This document shows positions 37,621 to 50,460 of a stretch of 64,000 bases of DNA, piece after piece; the stretch's first letter is position 1, and each line of letters begins with the position of its first letter. The stretch lies in assembly GCA_035236585.1 (NCBI GenBank), contig CP141132.1, positions 21,427,945 through 21,491,944 of the forward strand, written 5' to 3'. The notes beneath the pieces are model-generated. The model worked only from the letters and a program-made list of their open reading frames with translations, was not told the origin of the DNA and made no database searches. The translations under genes and the position numbers were made by a program. Origin of the DNA: Warburgia ugandensis (Eukaryota > Streptophyta > Magnoliopsida > Canellales > Canellaceae).

Positions 37621-39090
37621 TTCAAATACTATTGAACTATCTGACCTCTCTGCTTTAAAGTAGCCAACTCACACTATATCACTAGTTGCTCATCATGTAA
37701 AGATACTAGTCATTACCAACGTTCCCAAAAGCCTTCTAGATAAAAGTCTTAGCAATAGAGGAACAAGTCCTCTCAGATGACCATCATTAGAATCCTCATA
37801 ATTACACTTTTGTGTCTTCACTTCCATCATTTTATTTCCTTTCACTAATGAGTTATTTCATGGTCATATCAGTCAAAACCAATTGCAACTTAGTCCATTT
37901 CCATCCAATGACACTGATTTTTATAATAACCTTCCTTAGTTATTGGGAACCACAATATCATCACTATCAATGTTGCATGTAAATCGATTATAATCAATTT
38001 CATCTTACTCCATTCACTTCAATCATCTTTCTCCCTAGTCGATTCATCATGTGATCATCACTATTTAATAATTATTCTTATCAAGTAGTTGTTATGTCCT
38101 CCAGCCAATATGTACTTCAAATCATAATTAAAACCCTAACAATGATTCATAAACATTTACTTCACACTAATATCTGACCATCAATATTTTTGTATGCACA
38201 AGAACTCATTATTTATATCTTTTTCACCTCATAGCTCAAAAAATTTATCCATAAGAACATTAGGATCCCATTTCATCAATTTTCAATGATTTTTCACCCT
38301 ACTACAATTTAGTCATCAAATAAATCCACTTCAAGTTTAGATTAATACAATTCTTCTCTAAAATTTCACCAATTATCATTAATTGTAATCATTTTTCATC
38401 CTTCATCATTATTCTTATACTATTGTTATTACAATAATTGTTAGGACTATTCAAAATTTTATACCCGCCTTCCAAGTTAGAACTTGAACTAACTAAGTTT
38501 TCTATATTCATGCTTAAATTTTCCACGCATCTACTGTTCTTTCTTATCATTTAGTAATCATCCTTATAAAATAATTGTCATACACTCTAAGCATTATGCA
38601 CCTCCAATTCATAACTATAACTCTTAAGAATCATTAAATAGGCATTTACTTCTCAATGATGACTAATTGTCATTATTTCTGTATATATAAGGAATAATTT
38701 ATTTTCATTCCTTTGATCAATAATTCATTTACTTATGTAGATGAACTGTCACTGCTTTTCATAATACCACAATTTAATCCATCGAACACATCTACTACAT
38801 GTATAGACCAATGTTCAAATTCTCATACTTTTCCTGAGTTCTCTTCCATTGTGACTACTTTTGCTCTCATTTTCATTACAATCAAAATATCCTTGTGCAA
38901 TAACTATCATAATCCTCAAAGATTTATACACATCATCAAGATTTGAACTTGAATACTAAAAAGATCACCCCATGTGAATAGATCCATTTCTAACAAAGTT
39001 TTCATTTATATATACTAATTGATGTGCTTATACTATTGTTCCTTTCCCTAAAAACTATACTAATTTCGTAAGAGTTGTACTCTTATTCAC

Positions 39091-39110
39091 AAAAAAAAAA
39101 AAAAAAAAAC
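39091..39110. repeat. Poly-A run
   Basis: About 19 consecutive A residues. No SINE or LINE body is recognisable next to it. Confidence 0.8.
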
Positions 39111-39360
39111 TATTTTCCTTTTAGAACTTGCCAACCCTCATGGGTTACATCTATTTTTACATTCATCAACATTGTCCATTTGAGTTATTCATATTACTTG
39201 TATTTAGACAACTCATTCTCACTTGATTGACTACATATATGACTTTTGGACATGTAAGACTGGCTGTGAAAGGAGTGATTGGGCTCTAAAAGAGTTACTC
39301 AGAACTCTTATGACTCTTATGACTAGTTACTCAGAATTCATATAACACGTATTTAGATAG

Positions 39361-41345
39361 CTCCCATGAAAAAAACAAAAAACAAAAAGGGTTTTAACAG
39401 AGGGGGCCGTATTTGATATGGGCACCCCTTGCCGTCCCACTTATGGGAACCCGATGTGTTGTCAGGTCTACTCTTCCCAAAACTAGACAGAACGAAGAGA
39501 AAGAAAGGGAAAAAAAAAAAAAACCAAAGAAGAAAACCAAACGCGAAGGGAGAAAAAGAGGAAGGAAGAAGAGAGAGGGAAGAGGAGGAGAGAAAGAAGA
39601 AAGATGAGGGAGAGCTTGCCGAGAAAATCTGTCACGCTGGCGAGCAGGAAAAAATGGGAAGTTGGGGCACTTGATTTTTGCAGAGTCACCGGAGAAGAAT
39701 GACGGCTCAGATTGTCAATCCTAGCCGATCAATCCCCTCAACTTAGAGAGATGATCAAAACCTCGAAGGTGGATCGAGAATCTGAGGTGCTCTTGATCGT
39801 TAACGGAGACAAATAGTACACATGCCTGGGGTTGGAGGGTTTCACAATGGATTGGAGTTGATTTAGCAAATCCAAGGGTGGAAAACACATGAAAGTGCAC
39901 CCAAAAGGTAAGATCCACAAAACCCAACTCATGATTTGATGAATTTTTGCAAAATTTGCATTGTTTATGCTAGATCTAGGTTTTTATGATGATCCAACCA
40001 TCCATTTTCAAATCAAAACTTAGGGATAGGTAATTAGGTGCCTAATGTAAGCCGGATCAAACTAAGATTGTCGATCCAGGCTGAAAACCAATTGAACTAT
40101 CTCAGTCGTCCAATTGGTCATTGTTCCCACAATGATTTCTTATCGTCTGATCAATGATCAGATGCCACAGATGAGTTCTGGAGTATGACACTCGCTAGGA
40201 TATGGCAGAAATTGAAGATCTAGATGGACATTTAAAGAATAATCTTAACCATTACATTGGACAGTAGAGGAATAAGAGCCCAGCGACACTTGATAGGCAA
40301 CACCTGATAGGTTCTGATGGATATATTAATATGTATGTGTTTAATGAGACACATTGATTTTATCAAAGCATTACATGATTTAAATGCTTTTTATCTATTG
40401 GTTTTGATGATGGTTCACTATACAGTTTTGAATGAGTATATTATAAGATATTATATTTTGTTAAATGCTTTGCAAAGATTATTATTGAAAACTAATGATT
40501 GAATTGGTTTAGCATGACACTGATTTGTAAATCCTGATTGAGATTTCACAGTTCATGATATTATTCATTTTGCATTTTATTTTATTAAATTGCATAATGT
40601 GTCATTGTATGTCCCTTTTTTCAATTTCAAATGGTATAAACTTATGTTTTTGATGATGAAACTACCTACACAAATGCAAGCTTGCTGAGACATTGTAAAT
40701 TGTTTACAATGTCTCAGGTCTGAAGAAATAGAACACTGAAAAGGGAGCCGAAGCTAGCGATAGAGATCTAAGGAGAAGGACATGACAAGTATAAAAATCA
40801 GGTTTGTAATATGGTTACAATTTAATAAATTGATGTGATGTATACTAATATGACTTTGCTTTATTTACACATGGATATGTAAATGGAGTTATGGAGATGT
40901 GGCTGTGACTGGTGTGGAGTGGTCTTGGGATGTCGTTTTAAGTCCTAGCCTTTTGCACTACAAAAAAATGTCTCTGTTTATTTATATGTAAATAGACATA
41001 TATGTGTGAATGGATTTTGGATGGAGACAGAGTCTCTGTTATTTATTTTGAGTATATATTGTGTTTATCAGGTTATTGCATTACATGCGTTAAATGCACA
41101 GGGTCCAAAATACAAGGGAGACTGTTGGATTTTCAGTAGGAATGTGATATTCATTCCTCTAAAAATCTTTGTTTTTATAGAAAAAAAAATGAGACCAGGG
41201 ATTTTTTTTAAGGTCTTCTTATTAAACTTGTTTTCCACTATTTGGTTTTTAAATAGCTTTCAACTTGGGGCCCCACAATTGAAAGAGTTGTGGAAAAACT
41301 TGGGATGTAACATCAACCCACCACGTGGAGCTCGACTCCCTATGA
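39361..41345 (+). repeat. Inverted partial copy of the B LTR
   Basis: This plus-strand stretch is collinear with the reverse complement of 31940-35245. For example AGGGTTTTAACAGAGGG here matches inverted 35210, and GACATTGTAAATTGTTTACA matches inverted 32600. A segment of about 1.3 kb (33012-34310 in the other copy) is missing at about 40311. Similarity fades after about 41345. With the other copy it forms a large inverted repeat around a 4.1-kb loop. The 39413-39674 frames are by-products of a purine-rich LTR stretch. Confidence 0.7.
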
Positions 41346-42790
41346 TGGAAAAAATAATGAAAAACAAAGAAGAAAGGGGAAGGAGGAAAAATGAATGGCA
41401 ATCCCCCTTCATCATCTTCCTCTGAGTCGTCAGCTGCAATGGCTTGATGGTGCTACTTGACCCGATCATTGAAGTAGGCATCAAAGCGCCCTTCCCATTG
41501 CACACAAACTCCTTTCCTCTCTAATTTTCTCCCACTCTCTCTTGTTCCCTTCCTAGCTATTGACAAGCTCGATCTCGTTGATGATCGTACCGAATAGAGT
41601 GGCATAGGAGCTTAGCCTTGCACCTAAACCCTTGTCCCTTTTACCCAATTTCTTTTCCAATAAAGAAACACTAGCAAATGTAAACCGATCCGTTGGTTAC
41701 ATGTTATACAATGAGGAAGACAACTTAGATATAAGATTTGATCCATCCATTATAATCCTATCAACACAAGAAGTAAAAATCCTCAAGCTATTTGTTGATT
41801 GGAGAAGATCTAATAGAGATCTAGTATAGGAAGTGATGTATGACAATGATTGAGGTTTATCATGATGATCTATCATCCCTAGCAACCTTCTAAGCACATA
41901 ATCAAGCAAAAATTGGTGGGAAATCTCACTGTCATTATTCAATTAGTTATTTTGTAATGTATGAATGCTATATTTAGGAATTTTTGTGTAATTTTAGCTA
42001 TTAGATTGAATTATAACCGTCAAGTGACTTAATCTATGACTGTTGACAAACAATTTGCACAAATTCAACCATCCATGTCTTGATTAAATCATGGATTTAT
42101 AGAAGAAATGTTGAACTGCAAGATGTAGCATTAGAGCATGACTAGTGGTTCATGATCAACTAAATCTAAATGTTAAAACTTAGACAAATAAACCTTGTAG
42201 TTACTATTTTTACATAATAGATCAAAATTCAACCGTTGGATGGTTTAAAAACTAAGATTCAACCACCAATAGTAACATACATTATTGTGCATATCGATCC
42301 AACCATCCAAAATGTGGATTAGGTCATCAATTAGCAATCACAACTACTAATCATCGAAGACAACAATTTGTGACTATGCAAGTCAAAAAATTTAGAATGT
42401 ATAAGATGATCTGGACAGTTGATTGACAATCAATAGTGCAAATCTTGTGTCCATCAACCATGGGAAGTTAGATCATGATCCATGGTTGAGGAAACTCTAG
42501 TCAGTAGCTTGAATGGTTGTGATCACATTAATCTGTGTTGAATTAGTGATAAAAGGGTAATCTACTCTCAATTTTGATCCGTGGATGAACATGGAAGATC
42601 TATACTATGATTCCATGACTTTTAGATTACTCAAACTATTAGATCATGATTAAATTTATAATCTAAGTATATGGATTTTGATGCAAAATCTGAATTTTGA
42701 GATGCTCACTAGATAAAGTTAATAAAAACCTAAAAATGTTGTTAAAAAAATATTTTTATGCACTGTAGAGATTGAATTGCAGGCATATTT
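41346..42790. other. Unassigned sequence within complex B
   Basis: No gene recognised. A pyrimidine-rich patch (41500-41560) and many ATGATC and CAACCATCC words suggest LTR or leader sequence of an unidentified retrotransposon. Confidence 0.35.
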
Positions 42791-45650
42791 GATTTTATAA
42801 AACTTGTAGAAAGGGAAATTCGCCACCTGAAGTAGGTGGTTCTAGGATTCCCATGTTTTTAGTACATTTGAATTATCATCGATTATAAAATGTTGATGAA
42901 TTATGAAATAAATAGGAAGGAATATGCATCAAATACGAGTTGGTATAAGGTTGCCTTTGATGTAATGATTATGTATAATCAATTATTTCTTAAATTGCGT
43001 AAAAAGACAATATTTATGGAAAATGTGTAAATTGATTCATGAATGAGAAGTAGTGGGAAATTATGATTTCAAAGTTGCTTTTATGCTAAAAATGGGAAAC
43101 ATGATTTTGAGTATGAAATGATTTTCATTCCATGTTTGATAAGAATGCATACTATGCTTTGAAGCAAGACTGGAATTATTTGTGCAATGTACATTTTATC
43201 CATGGTTTGATCTGTAAATGATGTTTATAAGGGTGTTGCATTGTATTTGGGTACATGAATACCTATATTTCTTGAATTATTTTTTGGTGGATTTATTTGA
43301 ATAAATTTATTTATGTAAAATGCACTTTATCCATAGCTTGATTTGTAAAAGATGATTGTAAGGCTAATGAGCTGTATTTGGATACAAGAGTAGTAGTAGT
43401 TGTTTCCTTATATATGCTTTAGATGGCTATGGAAGGATGAATGTGTTTATTTCCCCTTATATGATTAAAATGGATTTATAGAATATACATGGAAATGATA
43501 GTATGGTTTTTCATATGCATAGATTGAATGTTTACAAGCAGATTTTATTGACAACCATTATGGTGTATGGTTTTAACCCTAAATGGGTAAATGAATTGGC
43601 AGTGCACCTTTGGAGCTAATAGTTTTGCATATGAATTGGACTATGTTCTATATGCGCAATATGTCAATGTTTTAAAACTTTCAAGGACAGTGATACATAA
43701 CGCTTGCAAGTATTGGGATATGTTTTTGACAACGCACTTAATGTGTAATCATAGCGTTTGATAGATGGCTCTTTGGAGATGGTTTTTAGGGCATGATATA
43801 AGTCCCGATTGGTGCTATGCTAGGAGGTGCAAATTGGCCCCTACTGTCTAATATGGGTACCAACCTAGAGATGGGGCATATAAGCAAGAGTATGTGTCAT
43901 GAGGAGACTACTTCTAAATAGATTTGGTACCCACCATGAGAGTTAGTGTGACATGGATTGTGAGGTATCCATGGGAAAACATAGTTGTAACTATTGTTTC
44001 CCTAAGTGCATAGTTGTCCTCATAATTAGTTTGATATGTGTTAACATGCAGGTCATTCTTGAGAGTAAGACCAGAGCCTATGGCAATATGGTTGGGCCAC
44101 TCATCAATTGATAGACTGTCTAATTTATTAATTCAACTGACGAGTTAATCTATTGATTGACAATTACGATATGACATGATATGATTTTATCGATTGATTA
44201 CATGTTTATAAATTGTTACAAATGTTTTATTGATTGAGTATATGTTTACAGATTGTTTTATTGATCAAATATGTGTTTACATACTGTTACAAATTGCTTT
44301 ATCTATTGATTACATGTTTACATGTTGCTATAGGTGTTTTATTGATTGATTATATGTTAATAGATCGTTACATATTATTTTACCTATTGATTACATGTTT
44401 ACAGATTTTTACAATGTTTTATAAATTTATTATATGTTTACAGATTTTTACAATGTTTTATCAATTGATTATATGTTTACAAAATGTTATAGATTGTTTT
44501 ATGGATTGATTCCCTGTTTACAAATTGCTATAGATATTTTATCGATCGATTATATGTTTACATTCTGTTATAGATTTTTTATCAATTGATTACATGTTTA
44601 CATATTGTTAAAGATGTTTTATATGTTTATAGACTGTTATAGAATGTTTTATCAATTGATTAAATGTTTACATAGTGCTATAGATGTTTTATATGTTTAT
44701 AGATTGTTACATATTGTTTTATCGATTGATAACATGTTTATAGATTGTTTTGAAATAGACAGATTTGCATGCTGATAGTTTTGAATAAACAAATCTTATC
44801 GAATTGTTATCGATAGATTATTGAGTATTGTATGCAAACATGATGCTTGCAAGGGTTGATATAGATATGAAATGCATATAGACTTTAATTTATGAGGCAT
44901 TTAGGCTGAATTTATTCACAATATTAACATTAATGTATTTCATCTTATGGACTTGATATTAATTATGGCTTCAAATGAAATGCTTTGGCATAAATATTTC
45001 ATATTTGTATTTATCCTAGATTTGATATGTGATTTATGGGTTCATAAATATACAAATTTATCAAGTTTTTTTTAGAACAAATTTGAACATGGCATGGTTT
45101 TATTTTAAATATGGGTGCATGTTAGAAATGAATCTTATAATGTATATAATGATTTCTTAATTATAAATGCATCTTGTTCCACCTACACAAGCACAAGCTT
45201 AGTTGGATATTGTAATTGTTTACAATATCTAAGATTAGAAGAATTTGACTTGAAATAGAGGTAGCTTAAGTTTGAATGAGCCTTAGATGAGGACAATAGT
45301 AGCTTGACATTGCCCTGATAATGTAAGTATACGACTTATTTTTTGTAGGCATGTATTTATATAGGTTTATATAGTTGGACTGTGAGTTGTGACTAGATTA
45401 ATTTGGGATATATGTATTTTCTTTTCAATTGTGACTAGAAAAGGAGACAAAAGCTCCAATTAATTAGGTTTTTGGAAAAAAAAATTGTTTATTAGGTTCT
45501 TTGCATCACATGTTAAATGTGTGACATTCAAAAAATAGAGGAAACTTTGCACAATTTTTGGTATAAATGAGTGGCTCATTTCACCACTAAATCCTTGGTT
45601 TTGAAAGAAAAATGACACCCAAGTTTTTGACAAAAGAAAAGGGTCATCCA
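42791..45650 (+). repeat. Diverged LTR-like sequence related to B
   Basis: CCTACACAAGCACAAGCTT with the palindrome GATATTGTAA...TTTACAATATC (45206-45229) matches 40665-40720 of the B LTR copy. The stretch around ACATGTTAAATGTG (about 45505) matches about 41085. The region is otherwise strongly diverged and has no frame. Confidence 0.45.
44147..44755. repeat. Minisatellite, units of about 45 bp, about a dozen copies
   Basis: The phrase TTGATTACATGTTTACAGAT - TGTTACA - TGTTTTATC repeats about 12-13 times with substitutions and small length changes. The long open frame at 44234-44509 is made of this repeat and is not a gene. Confidence 0.8.
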
Positions 45651-48160
45651 AGAAAGGATATAGGAAAGAGTTGGGACGCCTTGGCTAGGTGGAGACATCC
45701 TTAATGCAGCTGGCTAGACTTTAAGAGGAAGAAAGACATAGAGATAGAGGAGAGGAAAAAGGAAAAAGGAAAAAGGAAAAAGGAAAAAGGAGAGAAAGAG
45801 AGGAACAAAGAGGGAAGAAGAAAGGTGAAACATTCGACATCCATAGTAGATCATACTAGAGGAGAGGAAATGTAGGTGCAAGGAGAAAGGCTCGAGGAAA
45901 AATCGATAGTTTTCATGCACATTTCATTGACGAGGTTGGTAACTCTAAAACTATGAAGTTTTCACTAACTTTCTAAAAGCTTTTGGAGTTTTTGAATCAT
46001 AATCCCATCAGAGATTGAGCACATACGATTTATGAATGTGATGGTTGAGTTTTTTTATAATGAAAAGGCACACTTAAATATGTTTTATACCAATTGATAA
46101 TTCACTAGTTTATGTGACTATTTTTGGACTATAGTCATGGCATGTTAAGGACATTTAATATAGGTTATTAATGCTTAAAACTAATTACTTTTATGTGTGT
46201 ATCAAGCGCTGATAAATAACCATGGTTTACAATTGAATTACTAATGTTTTTAAGAATGAATTTCAATGTTTTTATGCTTATTACTAGAGACATTTTTAGC
46301 CTAAAATTATGACTAAGTTGGCTATTTCTTTTGCCTAATTTTTATTGATTGTTATTGGAAATTTGAAGCATGAGTAGATGATTGATTTTAGTGCTTATCT
46401 AGCATGAAATATGGTCAATAAACTGTTAGAATTTCATGGGTTTTACTAGTGAATTCAACATATTCATTAGCTTATTTGTTCATTGTTTGAGCAAGTTTTT
46501 CAAAATTGCATATACATTTCTCCAATGGGAGTTTACTATCATGATAATGATCAATGTTTGATCATATGTTTCATAAAATATTCTTGTCAAAAAGAGGTTT
46601 AAAAAAAGACTCTTTCATGAGTAAGAAAGTGGAGCATAAAAACTGAGTTTTAAACCATTTTAACAATGTTGATTGTTTTTCATGTTTTGTTTATGATTTT
46701 TCATAGGGTTTTCATCTTACTATTTTAATATATGCATTTTTTTGTTAAGTTTTTCTTGATTTGAAACTTAAAAAAATAAAATTTTCACTAAGGTTTTATG
46801 TGTATGAAAATAGCAGGTTAAATTAGAATTTTTAGAAGCGATGACAACATTTTCATTTGGATTGTTTTGGGATGGAAATCCTAGCATATTGCACACTATT
46901 TTGACTTGAAAATAGTACCTAAGAAAATCATATTTTTGAGACTCTAAAGTTGAGTAATGAGAAGTGGACAATAAGCAAGTTTTCTAAGTTATTAAAAATA
47001 TGGTTATTAAGAATCTTTGATGATCTGATTTTGTGCATGCTTTTAGGCTTGAAAAATGCAAAAGTTTAGAACATGATTTGAGTATCATTTATAATTTTAT
47101 TCATATGAATATGCCTAAGAATTGATGTTTTGAATATGGTTTTCAAAGAAATTTTTGATGAATTATTTATCTTAGGAATAAGTTGTGAATATGAGATTGT
47201 TTTGCACTTTAATTTGCTCTAAAAGATCTATTGTACTATTTTGAATGTGTTGAAAAGTGCATGAATGTGTTTGGATAAATTTTGCAAAATGTATGAACAC
47301 CCAATACATGTTAGCCAACCGCTAGAGGTGATCACAACACACTTTCAAGACATATATTATGCCTCTATGAGGATACAATGATAGTCCCTTTAGGATACTA
47401 AAGAGCAACATTGCAACAAGGCTGTGCATGAGCATAGATCAGATCCCACGAGATTTTTGTTTTTGATGCTCTTGGTGAGCAAGATGGATGGTTCGATAGA
47501 TCAACAAGACTATGGATGAGTACTCATAACCAAATTGACAAACATGTCAATGAGAGGGTATCCCTATAAGCACAAGAGTATACTAAATTTGTTTAGTTTG
47601 ATATCAATATTTTAATTTATTATTATGCATCTTGATGTTATTTGAAATGTCAAGTTTTTATTTATTTTATGTAGACAAATAGATATAATGATGCATGTGT
47701 GTGATCATGGTCTGATATAATGTGCTACATGAATGACTAATAAAAAATTAATCATGTGATTTATTGCATAGAAAGATCATTTCAAAGCATATAAGTGCTT
47801 ATATACAACTACGCCACAGTATTTTATTCCATAGTTTTGGTTTTATCTATTGTGTATATCCCCATATATTCAACCTGCCAGAAACCCTATAGATCAGCAT
47901 AGAAAGTTAGGAGTTAGACTTAAGAGGAGTTTTAAGAGCCAAATCTTCAAAGAAATAGTGAGACACCAGTTGATGATGTTGGACATTGTTTACTTATTTT
48001 ACGTTATTGATTATTAATGTAATAAAGCACAATGTGATGGACTTTTTATTTTAGTAAACTTTTCATTTATGATGGACCATGAATGACAAACTCTGGGAAT
48101 CTATATTTTTAAATTGAATGATTTGTTATGACTTAGATGTGGTCTTGTTTTGAAAAAATA
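45651..48160 (+). repeat. Element A 3' LTR, second part
   Basis: Collinear with the 5' LTR from about 23988 to about 26545, for example TAGGAAAGAGTTGGGA at both places. It contains a short (GGAAAAA)n tract at 45757-45791. Similarity is lost near 48160, about 75 bases before the expected LTR end. Confidence 0.7.
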
Positions 48161-48749
48161 GGGCTCAAGTAATTTTGAGAATGATTTGTAAGATTGATTT
48201 TAAAAAGGATTTTTCACATATATCATGCTTGATTCACTTTGAGAGTTCTTCCTTTGAAGAGTGAGTCATGAAAATGGACTTTCTTTGTTGACATTCTCTA
48301 AAAGATTACAAATAATTACAAAGTTCAAAAGTCCTGAGAAATCTTAGGGGGCCTATATAAGAATTCAAAGTCCTACATCATTGTATTTCAACTTTTAAAA
48401 CAAAACCACGATACTAATTGAAGAGGCCTTACTTCTTCCGTGATGGATGCTAGGGCTCCTCAACTTTGAATTCTTCCTTTCAAGAGAAAGGGAGTGGAAA
48501 GAAATGGAAAACATACATAATAAAATTCAAAAAAATAGTTATACAATGATGATTAAGAAATCAATTCTTTTCTTCTATGGTTGAAAAAAATCCATCTTGC
48601 TTAAGGAAAGTTAGAGAATCCACTAAATTTCCCCCTTGAGAGTGAGAAGATATTTGAATCCCAATTTAGTAAAGAAAATGGAAAGTTCATTAGTTTTTCA
48701 TATTCTAGAGATTCCTCTAAAATAGGAGTCCTAACTTACTTCTTACATG

Positions 48750-48751
<2 letters not shown>

Positions 48752-48846
<95 letters not shown>
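48752..48846. repeat. (GA)n microsatellite, about 47 repeats
   Basis: Uninterrupted GA dinucleotides between ATGCAA and CGTAAAAA. Confidence 0.95.
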
Positions 48847-48847
<1 letters not shown>

Positions 48848-49979
48848 GTAAAAAAATAAGAAATAAACCTAGGATTAGCTACCTTCAAATATCTAACTCA
48901 TCACATTAATGCTAATTCAATCCCCAAATGGAAGAAAGGACACCCATTTAAAGGCTTTGGGAATGGTAAGTTCTGTAGTCCCATGTACAATTAAGGAGGA
49001 GTGTGAAAACTTTTTTTTTTTTTTAAGATTTTGTGAACACAGGGTTCATGATCATGTCATTGTGGGAGCTAAAACTTCATGATCATGGAGTATAGTGTGG
49101 TGACCACACAAACTAACTAACCACTTGATCATGTCTCTTTTGGACCTTGGAGTTCACAATGGTATAATATTTTTGGCTTACTTTCTAGAAGAATTAGTGA
49201 GAGAGTAATAGATGGCTTAGATTTTGCTAAAAAAATAGAGGGTCTAGATCATCTCTAAAAACTAGGCCATGGTGTTCATTGTATACTTTAGTGGCCTTAA
49301 AATACATGATCCAGTACTCTATGTGTGCTTTTTTATGGAAAACTTGGGTATTTTTGGCCTTTTCAAAATTCTTTTGAGATGCTCATTGTGTGCTCATGTC
49401 CTTCGCGTCTTCATCTGTCAATTGAAGTGTCGGCCATTGATAGTCATCATGTGGTACAACATTTAGTATTTCCATTAAGAACTTGGTAGTCATTTGGAAC
49501 CTAGGTTGAGTAATTGGCGTGTATTTATTTCAAGACAACCAACTTCTAGGAGCTCCATCTTTTTTCTATCTCTATAGAATGTGCTAGAACTAATTGGCAA
49601 TTGTTAGCACTAAACTTTCAGTGAAAAATCTTGAAAAGTTTTCTAAGAGTTGATCATGACCATTGACTGTTCAACCTCAAAGTCGGTTGGCACCATAAAA
49701 AAAATTCTTTTAATGCCAAATTTTCAATTTCGTTCAACTTTTTCTTGTTGTGTGTTGGTTCTTTAATTCTCTCTCTTTTTAGCTAATTTTCATTTAAGCA
49801 AACTAACTTGACATAAAGAGAGCTTAAATGACCCATCCTTTCTAGATTTTATTCTTTTTAAACCCTAATCTAGATCCATTTTCCACAATCCAAACCTTCA
49901 AACCCTTGAAAATATTTCTCTAACCTTGCCTTCACACCATAGTTCATACAAGGACTGATATGAAGTCTATCGAAAGATG

Positions 49980-50460
49980 CTCATGGGTTTATCCTCAAGA
50001 AATGTTGATGAGTGTGCATTTGTAGATATCAAAATGATTAGCATTGAAGACAATGAAGTTGCTAACAAAGGAAGAAGCCAGAAGAAAAAGAAAGAAGTAG
50101 CACCCTTTAGTGAAGAGGAATATATTGATGATGAAACATAGATTAATCAAAAGAAACCTCAAGTCACATGGGTTGTGTGTGGGAATGAAGAGATCTAAAT
50201 GGAGAAAGATTGATTCCTACACATTCCAAAGCTATACATTTTTACTGAGAAAGGCTTTTACAAGAAAGATGTTTTATTAAAAAGCATGTGCTTAAGAAAG
50301 TGAAAATTCATGGGTTGTTCTATTACAGGCCACCACATATGAAAATCTTTCTGAGTTTTTTACTCCAACATGGAGAAGTTTAATGATGGCTCCCTCGTCA
50401 CATATAACAATGGAAAATATTTCATTCTAAATGCAAAGGATAGTGGCAGATGCTGAGGAA
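49980..50460 (+). pseudogene. Unidentified coding relic
   Basis: One frame reads FVDIKMISIEDNEVANKGRS, then a Lys-rich run and VAPFSEEEYIDDET before a stop near 50142. Another, around 50370-50450, reads MEKFNDGSLVTYNNGKYFIL before a stop. The composition is protein-like, but I recognise no family. It could belong to a retrotransposon or be a captured gene fragment. Confidence 0.25.

Larger units (their letters stand above)
35262..39360 (-). mobile_element. Element B interior, decayed, minus orientation
   Basis: Read on the minus strand, the order is knuckle-like words, protease relic, RT relic, polypurine tract and LTR, so this is the remaining internal region of element B. RNase H and integrase are not recognisable in 35300-36350. 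The segment 37700-39360 holds two similar blocks of about 500 bases (near 38000 and 38520, sharing TCACTTCTCA/TAACTATAACTC-like words) and is otherwise unassigned. Confidence 0.55.
31660..45650. mobile_element. Nested complex B (about 14 kb) inside the element A 3' LTR
   Basis: It starts TGTAATACCGC and ends TCATCCA. It is flanked by AGAGA (31655-31659) and AGAAA (45651-45655), a 4-of-5 match. LTR A sequence resumes directly after it, with TAGGAAAGAGTTGGG matching the 5' LTR. Inside are a minus-strand B LTR, a decayed minus-strand interior, an inverted partial B LTR and a third, diverged LTR-like stretch. It is a mosaic of several events rather than one clean element, and its inner borders are approximate. 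Confidence 0.6.
23357..48160 (+). mobile_element. Ty3/gypsy element A (long-LTR, chromovirus-like), split by complex B
   Basis: The 5' LTR (23357-26619), primer-binding site (26621) and decayed gag-pol (about 26900-30540) are in plus orientation. The polypurine tract (about 30724-30741) and a 3' LTR follow. That LTR is interrupted at 31659 and resumes at 45651. LTRs of about 3.3 kb around an interior of only 4.1 kb, with an initiator-Met type primer site, fit Tekay/Del-like chromoviruses. The right end near 48160 lacks the last LTR bases, so it is truncated or obscured. Confidence 0.75.

Noticed and set aside
39413..39674. Lys/Arg/Glu-rich frames that resemble a nuclear protein
   Set aside because: They lie in the purine-rich part of the B LTR copy, and the inverted copy at 34903-35171 gives unrelated frames. 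No coding signal.
44234..44509. 91-codon frame with hydrophobic, membrane-like product
   Set aside because: Built entirely of the minisatellite with units of about 45 bp. The apparent helices are an effect of TTTAT/TTGATT repeats.
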